Shown one piece after another: positions 35,408 through 44,085 of a DNA stretch of 64,000 nt. The notes below the pieces were generated by a model, which saw nothing but the letters and a program-made list of their open reading frames with translations, was not told the origin of the DNA and did no database searches. Within the stretch, counting starts at the first letter, position 1, and the number at the start of each line of letters is the position of its first letter. Both the position numbers and the translations under genes were made by a program. The stretch spans positions 62,001-126,000 of the forward strand of contig NZ_CP151100.1 of assembly GCF_038096175.1 (NCBI RefSeq), in the 5' to 3' direction. This DNA comes from Nostoc sp. UHCC 0302. Its GTDB lineage: Bacteria > Cyanobacteriota > Cyanobacteriia > Cyanobacteriales > Nostocaceae.

Positions 35408-36358
35408 TTAATCAAGTAAGTACTCTTGGATGTCATTGTGATGATGGCGAAGAATATTTATCGCCTTTATTTGAATTTGACGAATACGCTCTCGGCTGAG
35501 GTTGAGTTGTTTACCTATCTGAGCGAGATTGATTTGATGATCATTCTCTAGCCCAAAACTTAAAGTCAACACTTGACGTTGAATAGGTGTCAGGGGTGCT
35601 AACAGTTTAACTACGTCTTGGCGTAAAAGTTCAGTTGTAATCAGTTTTTCTGGCGAAACGCTCTCTGAGGCTAAAATTTCCCCTAATTCTGTTTCCTGCT
35701 CATCTCCCACTTGTTTGTTTAAAGAAATGGCTGTTCGAGAAACGCTAAGATACTCTCGGATCTGTTGAGGGGTTAAGTTTAAAGCTTCTGCAAGTTCTTC
35801 GGTAGTGCCAAAGCGTCCAAGCTTTTGGAACATTTCTCGCTGTACTTTCTTAATTTTATTAAGTATTTCAGTTAGATGAACAGGCAATCGAATAGTGCGG
35901 GATTTTTCCGCGATGGCGCGTGTAATTTCTTGACGAATCCACCAGTAAGCGTAGGTTGATAATTTATAACCCTTGTTCGGGTCAAATTTTTCTATACCCT
36001 TTTGTAAACCAATTGTGCCTTCTTGAATTAAATCAAGTAAGTCTAAGTTGCGATTTTGGTACTTTTTGGCAATCATTACTACCAAACGCAGATTAGCTGT
36101 CACCATTTTCTCTTTAGCGCGTTGACCGAGCTTCAGGATTGATTGTATTTCAGTTTCACTTTTGTTGACAGCAGCAGCTATTTCGGATAATTCAGGAGAA
36201 TGTTGAAGTTTTTGAGCAAGTGTTTCTTGTTGATGAACAATTGCAATCATTTGCTGCACAATCCGTGCATACGAAATTTCTTCATCTGGGGTGAGCAGAG
36301 GGTAGCGACCAATTTCTTGTAGGTAACAACGAACTAAGTCAGGAGTTGGGCTAGCCAT
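35408..36358 (-). CDS. RNA polymerase sigma factor, RpoD-like group 2
   Basis: A 316-residue sigma-70 family factor. Region 1.2: PDLVRCYLQEIGRYPLLTPD; region 2: [40 protein letters not shown] and KLSTYAYWWIRQEITRAIAE; region 3: RTIRLPVHLTEILNKIKKVQ; region 4: [20 protein letters not shown] and [20 protein letters not shown]. Lacking the long N-terminal extension of RpoD/SigA, it fits the non-essential group 2 factors of cyanobacteria, which direct stress or nutrient responses and are also carried on plasmids. A broken relative is at 41484-42412. Possible targets in the window are not known. Confidence 0.88.
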   Translation of the reverse strand: MASPTPDLVRCYLQEIGRYPLLTPDEEISYARIVQQMIAIVHQQETLAQKLQHSPELSEIAAAVNKSETEIQSILKLGQRAKEKMVTANLRLVVMIAKKYQNRNLDLLDLIQEGTIGLQKGIEKFDPNKGYKLSTYAYWWIRQEITRAIAEKSRTIRLPVHLTEILNKIKKVQREMFQKLGRFGTTEELAEALNLTPQQIREYLSVSRTAISLNKQVGDEQETELGEILASESVSPEKLITTELLRQDVVKLLAPLTPIQRQVLTLSFGLENDHQINLAQIGKQLNLSRERIRQIQIKAINILRHHHNDIQEYLLD

Positions 36359-36998
36359 TATTGATTAGTGAATGGTTGATAAAGTTTCAACGAAAGGAAC
36401 ATCAATTTACAGCAATATCTAAACAGTTAGCAATGCTTGCTTAACTTAAATTATTCTCTTGCCAAAATTTAATGTTTTGTATTTAATAAATATCTGTAGA
36501 TATCAAATGCAAAATATAAGTTTATTTAATATTTTTGGATTAACAATTGCGGCACATCGAAAATAAAATATCAGGCTGTATAATTTGCGATTGAGAGACC
36601 GAAAAGCTACTTTACTCAGAGAAGTTATATCACTTGTCACCAATAAAAGTACGGGATGTAGCAGTATTAGCTGAGCATTAAACTGCTAGTGACGGAACTT
36701 ACATAGTATAAAAAAGTACAGTAATTTTATCATCTCCCTATACTCTACCCCAGACTCTAGTTTTGGTCAATTTATTGAGAGTGCTTCGTGAAAACCCTCT
36801 TCATCGGAAAATAAGGCTTGAACGCCCAAGGGCATTGAAGGCTGAAAACTATCCTAGTTTTTTAGAGAATTCACTGCAAACCTCAGATTTGTCAGCTCAA
36901 GATTATAAGCAATTAAATAAACTCGCTTACAAAAATACAAATTAAGCCAGTGTATTTTTTACGAATGGAGTCCAGGCACTTAAAAAAATACACATAGT
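36359..36998. other. Intergenic region, no gene seen
   Basis: Upstream of the sigma factor gene; AT-rich, should contain its promoter. A 60-codon open frame at 36763-36945 has no features that support it. Confidence 0.4.
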
Positions 36999-37062
36999 AG
37001 CGATCGCTTAATAAAACGTGGTTTTCACACCCAAATTGAAGCAAGAGCTAACGGCGGCAGGG
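36999..37062 (+). pseudogene. Fragment of a PD-(D/E)XK-like nuclease gene
   Basis: Reads SDRLIKRGFHTQIEARANGG, matching residues SDRLTQRGFHTQVEAPANGG of the interrupted nuclease at 30493-30987, and about 80% identical at the DNA level over ~64 bases. Nothing on either side continues the homology, so it is a short relic of a second copy. Confidence 0.7.
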
Positions 37063-37114
37063 GGAGCAATCTGCTCCTAGCAATGCATTGGAGGTTTAAA
37101 CTAAAAATAAAAAC

Positions 37115-37573
37115 ATGGATTATTCAACAGAATCGATTGAAGACTTAGCGCGGCGGCTCGAAGAAGTCAAGAATAAATTGTTTACCCTCCAGGATCAAAT
37201 CGCGCTGGAAAAGAAATCTGGCACAGATTGCACAGAGGAAGACACAATACGCCTAAAGAATCTACGTACTGACTGCCGCAAGATTGTTCGCACAATCGAG
37301 CATATATTTGCCAACACAGGAAAAGAAAAACTAGAAAAAGAAACAGATATGATCTGTGTTTTTGCTCGTGGCGACATTGACGCGGATCACAGCGACGTCA
37401 TGGACGAATGCATAGCAGAAGCAGACCAAGCTGGGCTTTCACCAGAACGACACGTGAAATTTATAACCAAAAGCTACAAATATTACCCTCAAAACCAAGC
37501 CGAAATAGGATTTGTTTTAATATCTAAGCGATTACAAACCTATCTTGACACCCTAGAAGATCCCTTTGATTAG
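37115..37573 (+). CDS. Unrecognised coiled-coil protein
   Basis: A 152-residue acidic protein. Residues 5-70 are predicted coiled coil (SIEDLARRLEEVKNKLFTLQ, RLKNLRTDCRKIVRTIEHIF), and the C-terminal half is a small alpha/beta domain (ICVFARGDIDADHSDVMDEC, IGFVLISKRLQTYLDTLED). Preceded by TGGAGG 21 bases before the ATG. No family recognised. Confidence 0.55.
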   Translation: MDYSTESIEDLARRLEEVKNKLFTLQDQIALEKKSGTDCTEEDTIRLKNLRTDCRKIVRTIEHIFANTGKEKLEKETDMICVFARGDIDADHSDVMDECIAEADQAGLSPERHVKFITKSYKYYPQNQAEIGFVLISKRLQTYLDTLEDPFD

Positions 37574-37920
37574 TAGTTGACCAACCCTTGCATTGCTGTG
37601 TAGGTCGAGCTTTCTTGATCTGGCGTTGCGGGGTCAGCAGGGGAGGCATGAGAGGAATTGGGATCTCTTGAGGCAGGGGTAGAATTGGAGGAAATATTGA
37701 AGGCATTTTTTAATTCTTCTTCCATTTCCTCAAGAGCTTCCATTTCTCCCTCTGTCCCTCTTCTCCCCCTGCTTATCCGAACCGTATTGGCACGACCTTA
37801 ACAAGTCTTAAACACAGCCCAATTATAATAATTGTAGGTTGAGTATTGAACAAAACCTAACACCATATCGACCTGTTTCGTTAGCTTTCAACCTGCTGTA
37901 AAACAGAAATACTATGACAA

Positions 37921-38532
37921 ATGGCTACTACTAATACAAGTTATGTTAGCTTTGAAGCATTCGTAGCTGGCTATCTCGATGATGTACACTACGAGTTAAT
38001 CGATGGAGAACTAATTGATTTGGAACCGACTGGACTCCATGAACAGGTGGCTGGGTTAATTAATCGTAAGCTAAATGTAGCAATTGACCAGCTAGATTTG
38101 CCTTGGTTTATTCCGATGAAATGTCTAATTAAACCATTAGGTTTAAATTCGGCTTTTAGACCTGACGTTGTAATTCTTGATCAGACAGCTTTGGCGAATG
38201 AACCATTATGGAAAACTGAGCCAGTAATTACGCTAGGTAGCTCTGTGAAATTGGTAGTTGAAGTTGTCAGTACCAATTGGCAAAATGACTATGCCCGTAA
38301 AGTAGAAGATTATGAAGCACTTGGCATTCGGGAGTATTGGATTGCAGATTATTTGGGATTGGGAGGTAAACGTTACATTGGCTCATCTAAACAACCTGTG
38401 ATCACCATTTATGAGTTAGTCGATAACGTTTACCAAGCTCATCAGTTTAGAGAAACAGAACAAATCATCTCCCCAACTTTTCCCAACCTGAATTTAACTG
38501 CCCAACAAATATTTGCGGCTGGTCATATTTGA
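37921..38532 (+). CDS. Uma2-family (DUF820) endonuclease-like protein
   Basis: A 203-residue protein of the Uma2/DUF820 family, which has a restriction-endonuclease-like fold and is greatly expanded in cyanobacteria. Visible: VHYELIDGELIDLEPTG (Glu), FRPDVVILDQ (Asp), KLVVEVVSTNWQNDYARKVE (Glu-x-Val core) and YEALGIREYWIADY. All core residues are kept. Cellular role and DNA target are not known. Stand-alone gene; the 347 bases upstream (37574-37920) hold nothing recognisable. Confidence 0.85.
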   Translation: MATTNTSYVSFEAFVAGYLDDVHYELIDGELIDLEPTGLHEQVAGLINRKLNVAIDQLDLPWFIPMKCLIKPLGLNSAFRPDVVILDQTALANEPLWKTEPVITLGSSVKLVVEVVSTNWQNDYARKVEDYEALGIREYWIADYLGLGGKRYIGSSKQPVITIYELVDNVYQAHQFRETEQIISPTFPNLNLTAQQIFAAGHI

Positions 38533-38624
38533 TAAAGAATGCACAGTTGAAATCCCCACTCAAGTGTGAGTGATGTCAATCGACAAGCCAACAAAGGCGC
38601 GTCTACGCCTACCCTTTGACAAAA

Positions 38625-38876
38625 TCACCCCGCTATACCTTTGCCACTCTTGTAGTTCATCGCTCTGGGCTTCCGTTTCTTTAGAGGGACTACTGTTGCT
38701 TTCTTGGGTGCTTGTGGTGCGCGGCATTTTTCACAGTAGAGCGGTCGCGGGCCAAAGGTTTCTCTTTGGGTGGGTTCTTGGCACTGCTGACAAATAAAGT
38801 TAAAAACGCGGGTGTGGATCTGTCTTTGATGCGCTCTGACGGTGTACTCTTTTACTTCAACTATTTTGCTGGGCAT
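38625..38876 (-). CDS. Small zinc-ribbon protein
   Basis: An 83-residue basic protein with [20 protein letters not shown] and YCEKCRAP, a CxxC...CxxC zinc ribbon, then a Lys/Arg-rich tail ([13 protein letters not shown]). A degenerate copy of its first 33 codons is at 35215-35313, which supports the ATG at 38876 as the real start because the similarity begins there. Likely nucleic-acid binding; no named family. Confidence 0.65.
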   Translation of the reverse strand: MPSKIVEVKEYTVRAHQRQIHTRVFNFICQQCQEPTQRETFGPRPLYCEKCRAPQAPKKATVVPLKKRKPRAMNYKSGKGIAG

Positions 38877-38980
38877 TGGCTAACTTTATGGCTCTACTTC
38901 TCTAATAATAGTTTTTCATCTAGGTTACGCAATATCCGTGCATCTAAATACTAAAACAGGGATAATTGCCCAGGCGATAC

Positions 38981-39013
38981 CAATTCGCAATTCGCAATTC
39001 ACAATTCGCAATT
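38981..39013. repeat. Heptamer tandem repeat CAATTCG
   Basis: About 4.5 copies of CAATTCG, one altered to CAATTCA. The same heptamer in opposite orientation (AATTGCG) is at 39134-39189. Confidence 0.85.
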
Positions 39014-39133
39014 GAAAACGTAAATTGTGAATTAATTGGTTAGTTGCCTAGAAGCGAGTATAAACTCCACTACCATACTGTAGATTGATGGTCAACAGGA
39101 AAGTGCTGGGTACAAGCCCTCATTAATTATCTT

Positions 39134-39189
39134 AATTGCGAATTGCGTTAGCGGAGCGGGGCGTTAGCCCATTGCGAATTGCGAATTGG
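39134..39189. repeat. Heptamer repeat AATTGCG split by a palindromic insert
   Basis: AATTGCG AATTGCG, then a 26-base GC-rich palindromic stretch (TTAGCGGAGCGGGGCGTTAG...), then ATTGCGAATTGCGAATT. The insert appears to have entered a heptamer array. The 3' end of the HNH gene lies in it. Confidence 0.75.
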
Positions 39190-39439
39190 ATTGGCAGCTA
39201 CTGCACAACGGGGCAAGGTTTTCTGGACGGTTATCTTCGGGGTCGAAGTTGTAATGATGAACTTGAAGGTTATAAACCCGACGTTGGGATAAAGATAAAC
39301 CAACAGGCTTTTCATCTGGGCGTAGACAAGGGCGATCACACCGAGAGCAACGCCAATCAGAAGAATTCTTTACAGCAGTAGCAATTGGTTTCCAGTTCGA
39401 TGGATAGCGGCTTTGGCTCATAGCCTCTAGATTAGCCAA
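39164..39439 (-). CDS. Small HNH endonuclease-like protein, ends truncated
   Basis: Residues 28-80 are an HNH core: WRCSRCDRPC, LQVHHYNFDPEDNRPENLAP and LCSSCQ. Cysteine pairs bind zinc, and HH is the catalytic/metal histidine pair. The C-terminus (SNSQFAMG) is translated heptamer repeat, so the native end (usually a His-rich helix) is lost. Upstream the frame stays open to about 39553 and reads SIARIEQYRFRRDPKAYLAN without an ATG, so the start may also be damaged; the ATG at 39439 is unconvincing. Probably a decaying gene. Confidence 0.5.
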   Translation of the reverse strand: MANLEAMSQSRYPSNWKPIATAVKNSSDWRCSRCDRPCLRPDEKPVGLSLSQRRVYNLQVHHYNFDPEDNRPENLAPLCSSCQSNSQFAMG

Positions 39440-39564
39440 GTAAGCCTTGGGGTCTCTGCGAAATCGATACTGTTCAATTCTGGCAATGCTGGTGTTTTTG
39501 CAATTAAGAGCGGAATTCGAGCCAAGTATCTTATTGTGTTCTTTTCATAAATCAAATCGGATTC

Positions 39565-39601
39565 CTATATCTTAAAAAAGACTCAAAGATATAGTTTTTT
39601 T
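39565..39601 (+). terminator. Possible intrinsic terminator
   Basis: CTATATCTT / AAGATATAG (9-bp AT-rich stem) followed by seven T on the plus strand. No plus-strand gene ends nearby, so it may be chance or serve a lost gene. Confidence 0.3.
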
Positions 39602-39763
39602 ACGTTTTGCCCCAGAAACATCGTTTTGAGGTTTAGGAGTGTGAAGGTGTAACTGACCAAAACCTTACACTCCTATACCCTTATCCTCTAACACCCAGTC
39701 TCAATAAAGAAAATTCATGCGTAAGTGTTGAGCAGGTTGTCTAAAGATAAGGGAGATCCAAGA

Positions 39764-39861
39764 AATAAAATGTCCAGCCGTATCAATAATATTTTTGGCA
39801 AAACCGAGGTATCTAGGCGCTTTCGCCCTTCGGGGCGAAAGCGACGGCTGGACATTTTATT
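39764..39861. repeat. MITE-like element, family 2 copy A (98 bp)
   Basis: Inverted ends AATAAAATGTCCAGCCGT and ACGGCTGGACATTTTATT (perfect 18 bp). The interior carries a strong hairpin (GCTTTCGCCC / GGGGCGAAAGC). Related to 52672-52768, whose ends and part of whose interior (opposite orientation) match. Non-coding; 3' side of the MFS gene. Confidence 0.75.
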
Positions 39862-39931
39862 ACTGGGAAGGGCCTAAATCAAATTGTTACGTAAAAAAGC
39901 TACAGATATTAGCGGCTACTGCTCTCTCAAC

Positions 39932-41176
39932 TTAGGCGACAGTAGAACTAGAAAAGCTATGTTTGAGCAGGAATACAGCTAAGACGATGCCCACAATAGC
40001 TAATACTGTAGTCGGATAGAAGAAGACAGTGTAACTACCGAATATATCTCTAATTCTTCCAGCCAGCAAAGTTCCACCTAAAGCACCAGCACCATAAGCA
40101 GTGAAGACAATGCCATAGTTTTTGGCGTAGTTTGCTGATGAAAATAGGATTAGGGTAGTGGTAGGAGCGATCGCTAACCATCCCCCAAAGGAAAAGTAAA
40201 ATAGGGAAAATGCAACTAAATAAGTAGTTACCGCGCCTTGGCCTGCTTTGAGCATCATTAAAGAAGCAATTAATACCAATGTAAAAGACACAATTGCCCC
40301 CAACTTAGGACTAAAACGGTCAGTAAACCAACCAAAAAACAAACGTCCCAAAGCATTAAATACGGCAAATAAGGAGACTGTACTAGCTGCTGTTGCCGCA
40401 TCTAGTTTAATAATTTCTTGGGCTAATGGGCTGGAAATACCAATTGCTGCTAGTCCAGAGAAGGTGCCGATGCTGTAGCATAGCCACAAGCCGTAAAATC
40501 CTTGATTTTGTACCATTGCACCTTGATTGTGGTTAGATACATCGCCTTCTTTTGTGGTAACTGGATTCCATCCTACAGGTTTCCAGTCTTGTGGCGGTGT
40601 CTTTAATACAGTAGCGATCGCTAAAATAATCGCTGTAAAAGCTACGCCTAAAATCATAAAAGTCTGCCGCACTCCATAACTATCAATTAGAGATTTGGCT
40701 AATGGTGCAGTAATTAACGGCGACAAACCAAAACCAATGACAGTTAAGCCGACAGCAACACCTTTTTTATCAGGAAACCATTTAGCAACAACCGCTAAAG
40801 GAACTCCATAAACTATACCCACACCTACACCTGCAATCACACCGTAAGTAAGATTCAGTAATTGTAAGTTACCATTTATACTTGAAAAGATATAACCTAG
40901 TCCCACAATCACACCACCAACTGCTGTCACCACACGAGAACCAAAGCGGTTGATGTAAAAACCAGTAATTGGCATCAATATCGCAAACAGGACTAGCAAA
41001 ACCGTAAATGGCAATAAACTTTCTGTGGCATTAATGCTCAATAATTTTTCTAGAGGTTTTCTGAAAATACTCCAGGAATAGACAGTTCCCAGGCAGAGTA
41101 AAACGGTTGCACCAAGGGGAATAAGCAGCCATCTGCCTTTTTCCGCGGGCATACCAAAAAGCTGCATATTTTGCAT
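39932..41176 (-). CDS. OFA-family MFS transporter (oxalate/formate antiporter-like)
   Basis: A 414-residue major facilitator with about 12 helices. It starts RWLLIPLGATVLLCLGTVYS, WSIFRKPLEKLL, typical of the oxalate:formate antiporter (OFA) family, and has NRFGSRVVTAVGG and WFPDKKGVAVGLTVIGFGLS after helix 4, and GRLFFGWFTDRFSPKLGAI in the second half. The substrate is probably a small organic acid, but OFA proteins vary. Stand-alone gene, with nothing recognisable in the 307 bases upstream. Confidence 0.82.
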   Translation of the reverse strand: MQNMQLFGMPAEKGRWLLIPLGATVLLCLGTVYSWSIFRKPLEKLLSINATESLLPFTVLLVLFAILMPITGFYINRFGSRVVTAVGGVIVGLGYIFSSINGNLQLLNLTYGVIAGVGVGIVYGVPLAVVAKWFPDKKGVAVGLTVIGFGLSPLITAPLAKSLIDSYGVRQTFMILGVAFTAIILAIATVLKTPPQDWKPVGWNPVTTKEGDVSNHNQGAMVQNQGFYGLWLCYSIGTFSGLAAIGISSPLAQEIIKLDAATAASTVSLFAVFNALGRLFFGWFTDRFSPKLGAIVSFTLVLIASLMMLKAGQGAVTTYLVAFSLFYFSFGGWLAIAPTTTLILFSSANYAKNYGIVFTAYGAGALGGTLLAGRIRDIFGSYTVFFYPTTVLAIVGIVLAVFLLKHSFSSSTVA

Positions 41177-41483
41177 CTACTTTATGGGATTATTTTTCCC
41201 TTAGTATCTCACCTTTTTGGTTTTACAGATGTATTAGTTAATATGTTTGTACGCAAGTTAAATACTTATATAGGGCTGTAGGATTCATATTTAATTTTTG
41301 GAATTACGTAGGATTGCTATAGACACGATAGTGTCTATCTGACTTTTTAAATAATTAGGTTGGCATCCCCAATTATATCTCGTTACTCCAGGGCATTGTG
41401 TTTGTGATTTGCTAGCCTAATCCCAGTTGCAAAGTTTGCATTTCCATTTCTGGGAGGAGTCATTTTAAATAAGTCAATTCTAA

Positions 41484-42412
41484 TTAATTAAGATACTCCT
41501 TAATGTCGCTTTGTTGACGACGAAGAATAGTAAGTGCTTTATTTTCAAGCTGCCGAATTCGTTCCCGACTCAAGTTAAGGCGTTCTCCAATCTGAGTTAA
41601 GCTCAGTTGATGGTCATTTTCTAACCCGAAACGTAGAGTTAGTATTTCTCGTTGTATTGGGGGCAGCGATGCTAGCAACTCTTTGAGATTCTGACGCATC
41701 AATGAAGAGTTTAATTCTTCCAATGGGGAAACGTTTTCGTCAGCTAAAAGTTCGCTTAATTCCGTGTCTTGTTCACTCCCAACGCGCATTTCTAAAGAAA
41801 CTAGCTTTCGGTCTGCTTGAATATATTCTCGAACCTGCTCTGGTTTAATTTTCAATTCTTCAGCAATCTCTACTACAGTTGGTTTACGACCCAATGACTG
41901 AAACAATTCTCGTTGTATTTTCTTGATTTTATTTAGCTTTTCGTTAATATGACTGGGCAAACGAATAGTACGAGATTGCTGTGCAATGGCACGTGTAATT
42001 GATTGCGTGATCCACCAAAAAGCATAAGTTGAAAGTTTATATCCTTGGTTGGGGTCAAACTTCTCAACGCTACGGTATAAGCCGAGTGTACCTTCTTGAA
42101 TCAAGTCAAGAAATTCCAAATTGCGATTCTAGTACTTTTTAGCGACAGAAACTACCAGCCGTAGATTAGCAGTAACTATTTTCTGCTTCGCACGTTCCCC
42201 CTGGTGAAGAATTGACTCCACTTCGGCTTCAGTTTTACCAAGAGCCGTAGCTAATTCTCCTGCGGTTGGTTGTCGGTTGAGTTGAAGTGCAATCGCTTGC
42301 CGCTGCTGTTCAATTGTCATCATCTCTTGCACAAGCCTAGCGTAGGAGATTTCCTGTTCAGGAGTCAGCAGAGGATAGCGAGCGATTTCTTTTAAATACG
42401 AGCGAACTAACT
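41484..42412 (-). pseudogene. RpoD-like sigma factor, nonsense mutation and lost start
   Basis: The minus strand reads ELVRSYLKEIARYPLLTPEQ ... ANLRLVVSVAKKY, TAG at 42129-42131 (Gln in the intact relative: AKKYQNRN), then [20 protein letters not shown] ... [20 protein letters not shown]. Two open pieces (42332-42129 and 42119-41484) flank the stop. The first codons run straight into the 3' end of the gene at 42412-42960 with no ATG. Paralogue of the factor at 35408-36358. Confidence 0.85.
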
Positions 42413-42960
42413 CAGTTCAGCTTGACGGCACAGTCCTTAAGACTCTCATTCTCGAAACAGAACTTCGTTTTCTCACCTTCTTGCTGCAAGGTGAAATTGA
42501 ATGTCTCTTGGCTCGGCGCAAGTTTCTTAGTGTAATTGTACTGTCTGTTACAACTGTCTTCGCTGCTCGTTGTGCCTGCCTCGTAGATGAATGTGACGCT
42601 TGAGCCTTTGACGACAGTTCGCCCAGTCTTCAAAGTTTTTAGCCTTCTTGTACAACCGTATTGAGCTTGTTGAAGAAAGAAAGTATGGATCAAGCTACCG
42701 TCTGGCTTAATCTCGTATTCAGCAATCATACCATTTGCATCACCGATGGCACCACTGCTCGGATTTACTGGAACGAGGGAATTCATATGACTAACCTGCC
42801 ATCTGCCTTGAAGTTCGGCAAGTACAGAGCCAGCACTATTTTTACCTGCCTGACTGGTACTAGAGTTAAGAACAAGGCTAACGCTGAGGGTTAAACCTAT
42901 AGCATTCGTAGCGAAAATCCGGGCAGGTTTTATTAGAGAATGAAGTTGCTTGCTGAGCAT
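42412..42960 (-). CDS. Secreted protein of unknown function
   Basis: A 182-residue protein with an N-terminal signal peptide (ARIFATNAIGLTLSVSLVLN, probable cleavage after SQAG) and a beta-rich domain containing LAELQGRWQVSHMNSLV and four cysteines (YGCTRR, DSCNRQ, KFCFEN, KDCAVK) that may form disulfides in the periplasm. The overall pattern suggests a lipocalin-like or immunoglobulin-like barrel, but I recognise no family. Its stop codon overlaps the broken sigma factor frame. Confidence 0.55.
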   Translation of the reverse strand: MLSKQLHSLIKPARIFATNAIGLTLSVSLVLNSSTSQAGKNSAGSVLAELQGRWQVSHMNSLVPVNPSSGAIGDANGMIAEYEIKPDGSLIHTFFLQQAQYGCTRRLKTLKTGRTVVKGSSVTFIYEAGTTSSEDSCNRQYNYTKKLAPSQETFNFTLQQEGEKTKFCFENESLKDCAVKLN

Positions 42961-43166
42961 ATTTAAGTACTAATGATTTTTATACAAAATTTATTGACTC
43001 ACTACGAGCTTGCTTTTTCTAGGTAGTTTCTAGATTTCCTCTTCGGTCAATGTTTTGAATTTAGGGAGCAATCGGGAAGAACTAGGGGAGAACGAGCGCA
43101 ATTCCTCAAAAAATTTTCAGCAGCTATTAGGCAGGCGAAACTGCATAGTAAAGTCCTTACTAATTG

Positions 43167-43625
43167 CTAACTCTTATCTGAAGACAAGCGTATAGGCGAC
43201 AATCGGCACAGTCCAAAAATTAAACTTAGCCCACCCATACTGAAAGCTGCCCAAGGTGTAAATGATTCAAATGATTGCACTTCATGCGCGGTAGTTGCTG
43301 GTTGCTTAGGATCGTAACGAACAGCTACTATTTTGCCGTTACTAGCTCTGTAGGATTCATACCGACCTGTAAAGCGAATCAGGGCGCCTTTAGCAGGAAA
43401 CTCGATAATCGGCGCATAGGTGTCTTTTAACTTATCCTTACTATCGCGCTCACGATGATGGACGATATCTATTACTTTTCCCTGTGTTTGAGTGAAGGTA
43501 GCATGCTCATGTGTAATTTGGTTGTTTGCGTAAAAACCTGCGCCCATCATTAGTAATCCAAACAGCACAAGATAAACTCCATTCCATTTATCTTCAAATG
43601 TAATTTGGCGAAGTTTCACATTCAT
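43167..43625 (-). CDS. DUF3592 membrane protein
   Basis: A 152-residue protein with helices at about 17-33 (VYLVLFGLLMMGAGFYAN) and 122-140 (AAFSMGGLSLIFGLCRL), and between them an extracytoplasmic beta domain (QGKVIDIVHHRERDSKDKLK, YAPIIEFPAKGALIRFTGRY, NGKIVAVRYDPKQPATTA) characteristic of DUF3592. Its function is unknown. Complete. Confidence 0.75.
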   Translation of the reverse strand: MNVKLRQITFEDKWNGVYLVLFGLLMMGAGFYANNQITHEHATFTQTQGKVIDIVHHRERDSKDKLKDTYAPIIEFPAKGALIRFTGRYESYRASNGKIVAVRYDPKQPATTAHEVQSFESFTPWAAFSMGGLSLIFGLCRLSPIRLSSDKS

Positions 43626-44085
43626 GGCTTTGACAATCTCGGAAAATAAATTTTATTACAGCATTTGGTATCGCTTGATTGCTCACGAGTGCTAACTATT
43701 CATTTAACGGTAAATTTATCATCAATTTAAACTAAAGCTGCGCTCCTAATAGTGCGCCAAGGAAACTTTGCATGGTAGTTAACTCCAGGGGCAGAGGGGC
43801 AAAGGAGCAGAGGGAAAAACTTTTATAATACTCTCTCCTGCTCCCCCGCCTGCCTCCACCTAATATTTTTGGGTTGGCAGACTACTAGCACGGTAGCGCA
43901 AACGCATCTCAAGTATAAGAATCTTGTAATGGTAAGGGTTTGAGCGTTTGATAATTTAGCCGATTTTTTAGTCAAATTCCTTATCTAGCAGGAGTTTCAG
44001 AAATGCCGTGCGAACGCACAGTGAATAGGGATTGAGCAATTAGAGCTAATCAAACTACTTCTAATTGCTTTTTTTTTACAAGATT
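43626..44085. other. Intergenic, no gene seen
   Basis: Contains a purine/pyrimidine-rich low-complexity stretch (GGGGCAGAGGGGCAAAGGAG, then CTCCTGCTCCCCCGCCTGCC) that could pair. No open frame or RNA gene recognised. Confidence 0.4.

Noticed and set aside
36763-36945. 60-codon plus-strand frame
   Set aside because: No recognisable features, start is weak, and it lies in the likely promoter region of the sigma factor.
38981-39189. Possible CRISPR array
   Set aside because: The repeats are 7 bases, without spacers, and there are no cas genes; they are heptamer tandem repeats.
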